Part shown: positions 1-7,798 of the stretch, in pieces | Numbering within the stretch: the stretch's first letter is position 1 | How the letters are laid out: every line of letters starts with the position of its first letter | NCBI GenBank assembly: GCA_022510385.1 | Contig: JAFLTQ010000010.1 | Span: 1 to 64,000, forward strand | DNA length: 64,000 bases | DNA from: Muribaculaceae bacterium | GTDB taxonomy: Bacteria > Bacteroidota > Bacteroidia > Bacteroidales > Muribaculaceae | Reading direction: 5' to 3' | The notes under the pieces: model-generated | Database searches by the model: none | Told to the model about the DNA's origin: nothing | Seen by the model: only the letters and a program-made list of their open reading frames with translations | Made by a program: the position numbers and the translations under genes

Positions 1-53
1 GCACGACCTTGCCAAGGTCGGGGTCGCGGGTTCGAGTCCCGTTTTTCGCTCCA
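1..53 (+). tRNA. tRNA-Gly(GCC), 5' end cut by the window edge
   Basis: The 3' two thirds of a tRNA are visible. The anticodon arm at 4-20 has a 5-bp stem closing the loop TTGCCAA, giving anticodon GCC (glycine). A short variable region follows, then a T arm with TTCGAGT in the loop and the 3' acceptor strand ending TTTTCGCT. CCA is encoded at 51-53. The 5' acceptor strand and most of the D arm lie before base 1. Confidence 0.93.
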
Positions 54-68
54 AACGCCAAGCTTTAT

Positions 69-152
69 GTCTAGGTGGTGAAATTGGTAGACACGCTACT
101 TTGAGGGGGTAGTGGCCGTTAGGCCGTGTGAGTTCGAGTCTCATCCTGGACA
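69..152 (+). tRNA. tRNA-Leu(GAG)
   Basis: This is a complete class II tRNA. The acceptor strands GTCTAGG and CCTGGAC pair over 7 bp, and the discriminator base is A152. The anticodon stem CTACT/GGTAG closes the loop TTGAGGG, so the anticodon is GAG (leucine). The long variable arm (TGGCCGTTAGGCCG region) is the leucine hallmark. It lies 15 bases after the tRNA-Gly and is probably co-transcribed with it. CCA is not encoded. Confidence 0.96.
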
Positions 153-229
153 CTTCACAGGGGTGAATCTTCGCTTTGCGAACATTCATCCCTATTTATT
201 TAGAGTCCCGACCCTCAATTTACTTATCT

Positions 230-574
230 ATGGAATTCCTGTCATCTTATGGCCTCACAGGCCTTTTCATCGGTCTTATAACTTTTCTTATAATCGGAAT
301 CTTCCATCCCCTCGTAATTAAAGGGGAATACTACTTCGGTGAAAAAATTAAATGGGCCTTTCTTGCCGGAGGTATTCTTTTCCTGATCCTCTCTGTACTT
401 TCTAAAGGAGTGGTTTTATCAGCTATTTTCGGCGTCACTTCATTCAGCAGTTTCTGGGGAATAAAAGAAGTAACCGAACAGGTGGAACGCGTCAGAAAAG
501 GATGGTTTCCCGCTAATCCCAAACGCCTGAAGGCTTCCAATCCCTCGGGCCTCAACTCCAAAACCAAACCCTAA
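230..574 (+). CDS. DUF4491 family small membrane protein
   Basis: The 114-residue product matches what is known of DUF4491, a Bacteroidota family of unknown function. It has an N-terminal transmembrane segment containing LIGLITFLIIGIFHP, a short KGEYYFG loop, two more hydrophobic segments (about 40-60 and 65-80), and the typical soluble end EQVERVRKGWFP-NPKR. The ATG at 230 is chosen because the 18 codons upstream overlap the tRNA-proximal leader and are not family-like. The gene follows the tRNA pair by 77 bp. It is probably an inner-membrane protein; its function is unknown. Confidence 0.8.
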   Translation: MEFLSSYGLTGLFIGLITFLIIGIFHPLVIKGEYYFGEKIKWAFLAGGILFLILSVLSKGVVLSAIFGVTSFSSFWGIKEVTEQVERVRKGWFPANPKRLKASNPSGLNSKTKP

Positions 575-602
575 AAAAACGAAATTCTTATCCTATTGTT
601 GA

Positions 603-824
603 TTATAGGGTTTTATCTTTATATTCATCCATAACAAGTGTCGCCAGATATTTGTCGCTACGACAATGAAGATCTGCCACCTTATCTTCTATTAAAGTAA
701 AAGTGTCTGAATTATAGTAAAGGTCCGCGGATTCTTCAATACCGATACCATATAAATCACTCAATGATCGTATGATTCCAGCATTCTTTTCCCCTCTTAA
801 CACCACACCGGTTTCGTCTGTCAT
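603..824 (-). CDS. DUF3791-like small protein, third gene of the DUF3990 cassette
   Basis: The 73-residue soluble protein is acidic in its second half (SADLYYNSDTFTLIED). Its layout (GIIRSLSDLYGIGIEESADLYYNSDTF) resembles the small DUF3791-type proteins that accompany DUF3990. It overlaps the preceding DUF3990 gene by 4 bp (ATGA at 821-824), so translation is probably coupled. By position it could be an antitoxin or accessory subunit; this is inference. No DNA-binding motif is obvious. Confidence 0.6.
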   Translation of the reverse strand: MTDETGVVLRGEKNAGIIRSLSDLYGIGIEESADLYYNSDTFTLIEDKVADLHCRSDKYLATLVMDEYKDKTL

Positions 825-1291
825 AATTTTAAACTTTCAGTATGTTTGACACATCTTTCTAACATATCTTGCGATCTAATACAATACTGGATATTGGGCT
901 TTTCAAATATCAATAGACCCAATGCTACTTCTTCATTTATTTCACCGTTAAAATATCGGTCAAGTGTCCTGATAACTTTATCGTTGGCAACTCCTCCAAT
1001 GACCATATCATAGTCGGAATCATCCAAACCGTTCCTACACTTTGAAACGAATTCCAACCATAGTTTGTCGTAGTTATCAAATCTTAGGATTTTCCAATCA
1101 TTATCAGAAAAATCAAAATCGTAAATGTTTAACCAACTTTCCTGTCCGCGTCTTGTAAAACGCATTCCATATCTTTCAGCCTGTTCTCTAAGATGAGTTA
1201 GATAAAATCCTTTCCCAAAATCAAGATAATCTCTGGAATGAAATATATCCGGTCTTTCAATTCTGGTATAAGATGAGTGATAAACTTTCAT
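821..1291 (-). CDS. DUF3990 protein, putative ADP-ribosyltransferase-like toxin
   Basis: The 156-residue protein has the DUF3990 signature: YHSS with His5 near the start, R20 followed by FGKGFYLT (25-32, Tyr30), a QAERYG helix, and a QYCIRSQ stretch from residue 135. DUF3990 is a domain of uncertain function. The His / GFY / late-polar pattern resembles H-Y-x ADP-ribosyltransferase folds, which is why a toxin or effector role is inferred. It sits between two small DUF3791-type genes with 4-bp overlaps on both sides (821-824 and 1288-1291). The family is recognised confidently; the activity is not. Confidence 0.75.
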   Translation of the reverse strand: MKVYHSSYTRIERPDIFHSRDYLDFGKGFYLTHLREQAERYGMRFTRRGQESWLNIYDFDFSDNDWKILRFDNYDKLWLEFVSKCRNGLDDSDYDMVIGGVANDKVIRTLDRYFNGEINEEVALGLLIFEKPNIQYCIRSQDMLERCVKHTESLKL

Positions 1292-1503
1292 AGTACCCCT
1301 TTTTCCTTCATATATTCTGATATATCCTCCATCAGATAACGGGAACCAAAAGTATGGAGCACATCATAAGAAGGGATAATATATTCATCTAAAATCCCTG
1401 ATTTTTTTAACCTTTTATATACTTCACTCTGGGGCATATTCAAATATTGCCCTAACTTACTTATACAATAGGTAACAAAATTAAGAATATTATCGTTTTC
1501 CAT
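1288..1503 (-). CDS. DUF3791 family small protein, first gene of the cassette
   Basis: The 71-residue protein matches DUF3791: a helical body (ILNFVTYCISKLGQYLNMPQ), a YKRLKKSGILDEYI core and the end YLMEDISEYMKEKG. Its pattern recalls helix-turn-helix-like antitoxins, but no function is established here. A GTG four codons upstream is possible; the ATG at 1503 is preferred. A TAnnTTTG -7 box lies at 1547-1554 on the same strand, predicting a leader of roughly 40 bases. The stop overlaps the next ATG, so the three genes form one operon. Confidence 0.75.
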   Translation of the reverse strand: MENDNILNFVTYCISKLGQYLNMPQSEVYKRLKKSGILDEYIIPSYDVLHTFGSRYLMEDISEYMKEKGVL

Positions 1504-1546
1504 CAGTTTTATCACCCAATTATGAAATTTTTATATAGTTTTGTCC

Positions 1547-1554
1547 CAAATTTA
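1547..1554 (-). promoter_or_regulatory. Putative -7 box of the DUF3791/DUF3990 operon
   Basis: Reading the minus strand gives TAAATTTG, matching the Bacteroidota TAnnTTTG -7 element, 43 bases before the operon's first ATG. No convincing TTTG -33 element is present at the usual distance. Confidence 0.45.
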
Positions 1555-1580
1555 CATAAAATTCCGAAATCCATGATAAA

Positions 1581-1698
1581 AAAGGTTTCGGCCTTTAAAA
1601 AATAGTCGGCCGCATCCCTGCGTCCGACTCTTCCGAGGCTCACGCCTCTAACCTAATGTTTATGATCGGCCCGGTGGAGATTAATCCCTATCCGGGCC
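1581..1698. other. Cluster of four short hairpins between the cargo genes and the DUF3990 cassette
   Basis: Four inverted repeats follow one another: AAAGG/CCTTT (1581-1596), AGTCGG/CCGACT (1604-1629), GAGGC/GCCTC (1635-1648) and GGCCCGG/CCGGGCC (1668-1698). On the minus strand the 1581-1596 hairpin is followed by a T run and could terminate transcription from the cargo genes. The GC-rich ones lack T tracts. They may be a structured 3' UTR, a small RNA or repeat debris. No coding potential was seen in this stretch. Confidence 0.45.
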
Positions 1699-1765
1699 AT
1701 TCATCTGTTTATAAGTAAAAGTGTGTTCCTAAAATATTTCCTTATTCTCTATAAATTCCCTAAGC

Positions 1766-3634
1766 TTATCTAATTATCACTTTCTTGCCGTTTATGATAT
1801 ATAACCCCGGCTTCAAATTATCCGGCCCGGCAATCCTTACTCCTTGAAGATTATAGATAGTGATGGTTTGATTTGGATTCGTGATTATCTCCTCTATTCC
1901 GTTTCCATCTCCATCTTCAGTCGGTGACGACAACGAGAAAGACATATCTGATTCAATTGTATAAACATATATGCTAATACCATTGGAATCTGATTCAGGA
2001 GTCTGTTTCTCTTCATTCAACATCACTTCTATATCCGATGCGGTTGTGATCTGAAGCTCCACCCCTTCAAGTGCAAGATTACCGGCAGCTGATGTCCATG
2101 ATTTCAGATCCTGACCGTCTAATGACACGTTCGTATTATTGACTGCAGCATTGTCGGCCGTGAAAAGCAATTTATAAGATTCCGGCTTATTGACATATAA
2201 TCTTATCACCATTCCATCTTGTGGCAAACCGAAATAAACCGTATTACTGTATTCCGTCAAAATTTCACCGGCAGAAAGACCATCTACAAATGGATATATT
2301 ATTGCATTCTCAGTCTTGGGTTGAACGTTTATCTGATAACGATTAGCTGTATTGGCATCGTAAGTGATTACATTTTCTCCATTAATGTTTTCAAGAGGTA
2401 TTTGAGTTGTGCCATTTGTTGTGTAGTATGCCGATTCAAATACATCCGGTTCAAAGATTACCGTAAAGTTTCCATAAACAACAGCTTTCTCTTCAACATC
2501 TACATTCAGCACTAAACCGTCATAAAGTTCTATGCGGGTTTCATAATTAGCGATTGGCAGACCGTTACTGTTGGTTACGGATTTAATAGCATATCCGGAT
2601 TTAGCAATTATATTTATGACATCATATTCATAAACATATCTTTCCTCTACAGCCTTTTCTTCGCCATCCTCCTCTTCATCTCCTCCGTCTACAACCTCGG
2701 TTTTTATCTTTTCTACCCTTATGACATTATTATTGCCACTAAGAGCTACTTCTTCTCCCTCGTTGTTTGTTATTACAATACCTTCAGGATAGTTTACATT
2801 GACAGTATATTCCATGTAATCTTTACCGGGAACACCTATAACAAAGGAAACAAACACTGAATTGGCTACTTCCTGAATTATTATGGTTGCCATTCCTCCC
2901 GTCAAATTTACGCTGCAAGGGATTGGATTTCCCCCGGGTTCCATGATATAATAAGCATCAACATGACTTACATTATATACTAATTCACCTTCTTCATTAG
3001 ATCTAAACTGAATAAATAAAGGTGCTGAACCATTTACCTGATTATTAAATTTTACGGTATAATAATAAGGATCGTCATCTTCTTCAAACTCAACGCTTTC
3101 TCCAAGAAAACTTAATTGCTGGATTAGGCCCGGTGTCTCATCCGGAATATCAAAATATAATTCAATGGGAGAATAGGGCACCTCAGGCTCTTTTTCCTCT
3201 GTCCCATCCGTAACATTTATTGTCACCACTGTTCCCTCATATATGTTTCCAAAGTCTCCTGTTTTTAATGAAATAACTAAACCTCCTATCTTCCCTCCTT
3301 TTGAAGAGAAGGCAAAGAGATTATTATTGTTGATTTCAGAAATAGATACTCCGCTTGATTGTAACGGTGACCAATTACCGCTTAGAAAATAACCTTCATT
3401 AGGATTAATGATAAGTTCGGTATTAGTGCCGTCAGCCACCTCTACCATATTTGATACTTCTACATTAGCCCATTCTACCTTATCAGAGTTGGAAACTGAA
3501 TTTTTGACCTCATAAACAGTCACATAATTCTGTGCATTTTCCACACCTGTGAATTCTACCTCCACTTCAACACTTTTGGCGTTAAATATTCCAACGAAAA
3601 TGAAAGCTAATAGAAAGGTAAAGATTTTTTTCAT
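1766..3634 (-). CDS. Large secreted acidic protein with a T9SS-like C-terminal sorting module
   Basis: The 622-residue product starts with a clean signal peptide (MKKIFTFLLAFIFVGIF). The ATG at 3634 is chosen because 12 extra upstream codons would precede that signal. The body is acidic and beta-rich with no recognisable enzyme motif, and contains Glu/Asp runs such as VDGGDEEEDGEEKAVEE. It ends in ITIYNLQGVRI...LKPGLYIINGKKVIIR, a short version of the C-terminal module of type IX secretion cargo (IYNLQG, GxYII, KKV). It lies 73 bp after a paralogue-like gene and is probably co-transcribed. Together with the T9SS operon at 14.5-21.6 kb, export to the cell surface is inferred. The ligand or role is unknown. 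Confidence 0.7.
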   Translation of the reverse strand: MKKIFTFLLAFIFVGIFNAKSVEVEVEFTGVENAQNYVTVYEVKNSVSNSDKVEWANVEVSNMVEVADGTNTELIINPNEGYFLSGNWSPLQSSGVSISEINNNNLFAFSSKGGKIGGLVISLKTGDFGNIYEGTVVTINVTDGTEEKEPEVPYSPIELYFDIPDETPGLIQQLSFLGESVEFEEDDDPYYYTVKFNNQVNGSAPLFIQFRSNEEGELVYNVSHVDAYYIMEPGGNPIPCSVNLTGGMATIIIQEVANSVFVSFVIGVPGKDYMEYTVNVNYPEGIVITNNEGEEVALSGNNNVIRVEKIKTEVVDGGDEEEDGEEKAVEERYVYEYDVINIIAKSGYAIKSVTNSNGLPIANYETRIELYDGLVLNVDVEEKAVVYGNFTVIFEPDVFESAYYTTNGTTQIPLENINGENVITYDANTANRYQINVQPKTENAIIYPFVDGLSAGEILTEYSNTVYFGLPQDGMVIRLYVNKPESYKLLFTADNAAVNNTNVSLDGQDLKSWTSAAGNLALEGVELQITTASDIEVMLNEEKQTPESDSNGISIYVYTIESDMSFSLSSPTEDGDGNGIEEIITNPNQTITIYNLQGVRIAGPDNLKPGLYIINGKKVIIR

Positions 3635-3707
3635 ATTTATAGATTTGGATATTATGGTATCAGCTGCCACCGCAAGGTAGCAGCTGATTAAATATAAGAT
3701 TTGAAGT

Positions 3708-5711
3708 TTATTTCACAATAACTTTCTTGCCGTTGATGATGTAGATACCTTTAGAAAGTTTGTTAGCATCTACTTTCACACCCTGGAGATTGTAAATTTC
3801 TCCTTCCTTGTTGCCATTGAGGAATGAATCCACTCCTGTTGAATCTTCAACTTCTACAATTGAAACTATAAATGTAGTGTTCTCCTGATATAAACCAACT
3901 TCGAATGGATTCTCTCTTATTGGATCTGTTGCTGAGACACCATTGAGTTCATAGGTATCATCATATTCACCCGCAATTATAATCTCAACCGTACCCGTTG
4001 CCGGCACATTAGTTAACTTATAACCCTCTTCTAATGTAATTATGTTAGCATCATCCCAGCTTGGAACAATTTCAACTGCGGCAACTTCACCACCCGAAAC
4101 TACAAAGGTATATACAATGCCTTCTGATGATTTGGTCAGATTAACGTTGAAATTAACATTGGAATTAAATGTCGGGCTAAATGATACTATACCGGTGACT
4201 TCATTAGGAGTATAGTTATATGTATCGTATACAATTGAGGAGAGTAAATATTCACTTTCATAATCCTCTTTTATGCTTATTTCGAAGAGTCCCGGTGCTG
4301 TACTTCCTTCCATAGCTGCGAAAGAAATATTTGTTACGCTATAAGCTCCATCAGCATAAAAAACATCCAAATCATCATTTCCTTCTTGCGTAATATCTAA
4401 TACATCTGATTCACATTGGAAGGTATAGACGATAGCCTCTTGTCCCACTACGTTTACAGTTACTATCATTCCGTCGGTAACTTCAAAAGGATCACCTACA
4501 GTAGCAGAAGAAACAGTGCCATTTTCAATTGTTATACTTTCAATAGCATAACCAACTTCTTCTTCATTTATATAGATAGTCATTACGGTAGTACCTGCTG
4601 CTAATTCGAATACGTCCTCTTCTGACTCAAGAGTATTTTTTACAACTGAATTTGCTTGTGAAGTGAAGTATATAGCTTCCGGAATATTACATTTTACTGT
4701 AACTTGAGGTCCCTTATTCTTCTGTGCGGTTATTACGAAATTATATTCGCTTTCAGAAGCTGTGAAAGAATATTCATTTTCTTCAATTGTAGCTTCCTCA
4801 TCATTAACCATTAGCTTGGTAATAGTACAATCTTGATGATTAAATCTCAATGTAATCTCCGAATCTTGAGTTACAACTATCTCTTCTGCGGGGTCTAAGG
4901 ATACATAACCTTCGTTTACAGAAAACAAAACATCCTCAACTGTTATATCATCATCGTCTGATTCAACAGTAAATGTGAGGGTACTCTTTGCTATATTCTG
5001 ACCATAGATGTCAATCACAGCACCATCTTGCGGATAATTCGGATCATACTCATTGAGTGTATAAGCCTGATCACTCCAACTTCCGGGTTCGTATAGGGAA
5101 GTACCGTCTACTTGTATATCATAAATTCCTCCCGAATAGTATTGGAATGTTATGGGTTGTGATGCATCGAAAGTTATCTCCTGAGGCTCTTCAGATCCAT
5201 CAATAGATTGTTGTTCTCCATCCATGTCATAATAATAAACGTATATAGCGGATAGAGTCCCACTTAAAAAGTTAACTGTAGCTGTACGCTCCTCTTGTAC
5301 TACATTAGACTTTCTTGCAACAGATACTGTATAATTGAATTCTCCTGTTGTTTGACCATCTAATATTTTGTAAATCATAGCATCAAACACTCCCTCATAT
5401 TCGTAAAATAAGTCATTCTCCGGATTAGGAGTTACCCCTGTGATATAATAAACATCAGCATATTCTTCTTTTAATGTTACAGCAACATAATAGTCATCTT
5501 GGTATTGGGGTGGTATTTCCAATACATATTTACCATCCTGGTATTGAGCTTCAGTACCTTCCACCATTTTAGGGGGAAACGCATCATCTTCAATATATAC
5601 CAGGAATAGATCCTGTCCCGGTCCTGTAAATATGATTTTAGGATCTTGTGCTGTTGCTCCGAAGATGCCGAAAAGGCAGAGCAATGAAAATAGGGTAAAA
5701 AGTTTCTTCAT
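3708..5711 (-). CDS. Large secreted acidic protein with a T9SS-like C-terminal sorting module
   Basis: The 667-residue protein has a signal peptide (MKKLFTLFSLLCLFGIFGATAQ, cleavage probably after ATA). A long acidic beta-strand-rich body follows, rich in Tyr, Glu and Val, with repeated units around QEITFDASQPITFQYY and AAGTTVMTIYI. No catalytic motif was found. The last 30 residues (IYNLQGVKVD...LSKGIYIINGKKVIVK) nearly match those of the next gene, which implies a shared sorting function. It is first in a two-gene unit behind a promoter at 5850-5881. A surface or extracellular structural or binding role is inferred only. Confidence 0.72.
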   Translation of the reverse strand: MKKLFTLFSLLCLFGIFGATAQDPKIIFTGPGQDLFLVYIEDDAFPPKMVEGTEAQYQDGKYVLEIPPQYQDDYYVAVTLKEEYADVYYITGVTPNPENDLFYEYEGVFDAMIYKILDGQTTGEFNYTVSVARKSNVVQEERTATVNFLSGTLSAIYVYYYDMDGEQQSIDGSEEPQEITFDASQPITFQYYSGGIYDIQVDGTSLYEPGSWSDQAYTLNEYDPNYPQDGAVIDIYGQNIAKSTLTFTVESDDDDITVEDVLFSVNEGYVSLDPAEEIVVTQDSEITLRFNHQDCTITKLMVNDEEATIEENEYSFTASESEYNFVITAQKNKGPQVTVKCNIPEAIYFTSQANSVVKNTLESEEDVFELAAGTTVMTIYINEEEVGYAIESITIENGTVSSATVGDPFEVTDGMIVTVNVVGQEAIVYTFQCESDVLDITQEGNDDLDVFYADGAYSVTNISFAAMEGSTAPGLFEISIKEDYESEYLLSSIVYDTYNYTPNEVTGIVSFSPTFNSNVNFNVNLTKSSEGIVYTFVVSGGEVAAVEIVPSWDDANIITLEEGYKLTNVPATGTVEIIIAGEYDDTYELNGVSATDPIRENPFEVGLYQENTTFIVSIVEVEDSTGVDSFLNGNKEGEIYNLQGVKVDANKLSKGIYIINGKKVIVK

Positions 5712-5849
5712 AAGCTACTTTTTATTGCGGCACCGAGGCCTGGTAGCCAATGAATACATAAAAGTAATGGGGGCCTCTACCCCCCCCATGCGATTGATTA
5801 TCAACGGTTTACATGAGGGAAAATACCCTTACTTAGTTCTTTTGAATTG

Positions 5850-5881
5850 CAAAATTATAACTTTTTTCTCTCATTTCCAAA
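5850..5881 (-). promoter_or_regulatory. Promoter of the two-gene secreted-protein unit
   Basis: On the minus strand a TTTG (5878-5881) is followed 20 bases later by TAATTTTG (5850-5857), matching the Bacteroidota -33/-7 pattern. The predicted start lies near 5845, giving a leader of about 130 bases that contains the C8/G5 tract at 5769-5787. Confidence 0.65.
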
Positions 5882-5978
5882 TTTTTAGTTGCATTTTTAT
5901 CAATTTTCGACCCTTTACTTTCCTTTCTGCAACCGTTTTGCCCCATTCCCCTCACAGTCGTGGAGCGACTGCACAAAC

Positions 5979-6044
5979 GGGCAGGATTTTTTCCAAATCC
6001 TTTATTCAAATGGGCAGGATTTTTCTCAAAATCCTTTATATAAA
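5979..6044 (+). repeat. Two 33-nt direct repeats with internal dyads
   Basis: Copies at 5979-6011 and 6012-6044 both begin GGGCAGGATTTTT and contain AATCCTTTAT, with small differences. Each carries an AGGATTT...AAATCCT dyad, so either copy could fold as a hairpin. They adjoin the inverted-repeat pair and may belong to the same element. Confidence 0.75.
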
Positions 6045-6096
6045 AGAACTTTGGAAAAAGTTCTTCCCATTTCCGGTCGCATGTCTATCTCCGACC

Positions 6097-6204
6097 GGTA
6101 GGGACGCGACCTGTCGCGTCCGCTCCTCAAATAACTGATTACCAGCACTATGTCGACTCATCTACTCCTTTTGCGCGGCGGACGCGACAGGTCGCGTCCC
6201 TACC
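6097..6204. repeat. Paired 27-nt perfect inverted repeat (REP/BIME-like)
   Basis: The arm at 6097-6123 and the arm at 6178-6204 are exact reverse complements over 27 bases, separated by 54 bases. Each arm is itself a near palindrome (GACGCGAC, a 2-base loop, GTCGCGTC), so the unit can form either two small hairpins or one long one. This is the layout of bacterial extragenic palindromic elements. No transposase is nearby. Confidence 0.85.
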
Positions 6205-6205
6205 A

Positions 6206-6254
6206 AACTTACAACTTACAACTCCCAACTCACAACTTACAACTCACAACTCCT
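6206..6254 (+). repeat. Heptanucleotide tandem array (AACTYAC x7)
   Basis: Seven consecutive 7-base units read AACTTAC, AACTTAC, AACTCCC, AACTCAC, AACTTAC, AACTCAC and AACTCCT. The array starts two bases after the inverted-repeat arm. It is intergenic; changes in copy number would not shift any reading frame. Confidence 0.85.
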
Positions 6255-6344
6255 CTCTCCTCCTGCACAATCGCCTCAGTGAAAACGCAAATTGACACAT
6301 TTCTACAAACCTCTAATATTCAATCATATACAAAACCACTCAAG

Positions 6345-6441
6345 AAAAGTCGTTCATTTTTTGTAGTTTTAACCGCAAAAGTCGTTCATTTTTTTGTAAT
6401 TTTAACCCCAAAAGTCGTTCATTTTTTTGTAATAACTAACC
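6345..6441 (+). repeat. Three 32-33-nt tandem repeats abutting the ATPase start codon
   Basis: Copies at 6345-6376, 6377-6409 and 6410-6441 each begin AAAAGTCGTTCATTTTTT, continue with TGTA, and end with ...AACC or similar. The ATG of the ATPase gene follows three bases after the last copy. The repeats may be an operator array or a set of expression elements for that gene; this is inference from position. Confidence 0.85.
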
Positions 6442-6444
6442 AAA

Positions 6445-7749
6445 ATGTATAGAGAAGCCATTAAAAAATTAGAGGAATGGAAAAATTCCAAATATAGAAA
6501 ACCTTTGATTCTTGAGGGGGCACGCCAAGTTGGAAAGACTTGGCTGGTAAAAGAATTTGCAGCTTTGCATTATAAAAATTTCATATATGTTAATTTTGAA
6601 GAACAAGTTGAATTACGAGGTCTATTTAAAAACAATCTGAATGTTGAAAGAATAGTTTTAGAATTGGAAGCCATTTCTCAAATTAAAATTGAACCTGAAA
6701 ATACCTTGATTTTTTTTGATGAAATTCAAGAAGCAGAAAACGGGATCACTTCCTTGAAATATTTTTGTGAGGAGGCTCCCAATTTAAATTTAATTGCAGC
6801 CGGATCCTTATTAGGCATTCTTCTTCATCAGAGAATTTCATTCCCCGTCGGAAAAGTTTCTTTTTTGACTCTATACCCGATGAATCTAATTGAATTTCTT
6901 ATAGCAATGAAAGAAGAAAAATTAGCAGACTTGATAAAAGAAGAAAGATGGGATAGTATTCAACTATTAAGAAACCGCTATGAAACATTGCTAAGACAAT
7001 ATATGTATATCGGTGGAATGCCCGAGGCTGTGAAATCATTTGTAGAGACAAAAGATTGGAGATTAGTCAGAAGAATACAAGAAGATATCATTTCAGCATA
7101 TAATAACGATTTCTCAAAACATGCACCAAAGGAAATAGTGCCGCGTATTCAACAAGTATGGAATTCCTTGCCATCTCAGTTAAGCAAGGAGAATAAAAAA
7201 TTTATTTATGGTGTGATAAGAGTGGGAGCAAGGGCTAAAGAATATGAATTGGCTATACAATGGTTAGAAGATAGCGGATTGATTCATAAGGTTAATAATG
7301 TTTCTGCTCCAAGATTCCCCTTATCTGCCTATAAAGATTTATCTATTTTCAAAATATATTGTAACGATATTGGTTTATTAGGAGCTATGTCCGGATTGAA
7401 TTCCAAAACAATAGTTGTTGGGAATGAAATATTTACAGAATTTAAAGGGGCTATGACGGAACAATTCGTTTTTCAACAATTAATTCAAGGTAATAAACTA
7501 TATTATTGGTCTAAGCCCAATGCTCAACAAGAAATAGATTTTATTATTCAAAAAGAGAGTGAAATATTTCCTATAGAAGTTAAGTCAGGAGAAAATCTCC
7601 AATCTAAAAGTTTAAAACAATTTATAAAGGAACATCCCGGAACCCATGCTTTTCGGTTATCGTTGTCAGATTTCAGAAAAGAGCAATGGATCACAAATCT
7701 TCCCCTTTATTGTGCCTCTTATTTAAATAGAGATGATCCTGAAGCATAA
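6445..7749 (+). CDS. AAA ATPase with DUF4143 domain
   Basis: The 434-residue protein has the common prokaryotic ATPase/DUF4143 architecture: a Walker A GARQVGKT (25-32), a Walker B LIFFDEIQE (Asp92/Glu93), an AGSLLG sensor-like motif near residue 120, and a C-terminal DUF4143 half ending in a restriction-nuclease-like fold pattern (EIDFIIQ...IEVKSG). Family members are often in accessory regions, and their biological role is unclear. The gene is more AT-rich than the metabolic genes to its right and is preceded by three tandem repeats, consistent with an acquired gene. It appears intact. Confidence 0.88.
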   Translation: MYREAIKKLEEWKNSKYRKPLILEGARQVGKTWLVKEFAALHYKNFIYVNFEEQVELRGLFKNNLNVERIVLELEAISQIKIEPENTLIFFDEIQEAENGITSLKYFCEEAPNLNLIAAGSLLGILLHQRISFPVGKVSFLTLYPMNLIEFLIAMKEEKLADLIKEERWDSIQLLRNRYETLLRQYMYIGGMPEAVKSFVETKDWRLVRRIQEDIISAYNNDFSKHAPKEIVPRIQQVWNSLPSQLSKENKKFIYGVIRVGARAKEYELAIQWLEDSGLIHKVNNVSAPRFPLSAYKDLSIFKIYCNDIGLLGAMSGLNSKTIVVGNEIFTEFKGAMTEQFVFQQLIQGNKLYYWSKPNAQQEIDFIIQKESEIFPIEVKSGENLQSKSLKQFIKEHPGTHAFRLSLSDFRKEQWITNLPLYCASYLNRDDPEA

Positions 7750-7798
7750 ACAGGCTTTCTTTATATTTTCCCGACCTTTTTAAGGCTAATTATCTCTT

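Larger units (their letters stand above)
5712..6444. other. 733-bp gene-free, repeat-rich region
   Basis: No credible gene is seen; open frames here run through repeats and lack family-like content. Contents in order: a G5/C8 tract (5769-5787) upstream of the cargo gene, a minus-strand promoter (5850-5881), a small hairpin (5956-5970), two 33-nt direct repeats (5979-6044), a CCGGTCG/CGACCGG hairpin (6073-6098), a 27-nt perfect inverted repeat pair (6097-6123 and 6178-6204), a heptamer array (6206-6254), and three 32-33-nt tandem repeats up to the next gene (6345-6441). Confidence 0.75.

Noticed and set aside
6206..6441. CRISPR-like array
   Set aside because: The tandem units have no spacers, are directly joined and no cas genes are near.
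5632..6452. Open frames of 70-168 codons on the plus strand across 5632-6452
   Set aside because: They run over the repeat cluster and the start of the cargo gene on the opposite strand, carry no family-like content and have no promoter.
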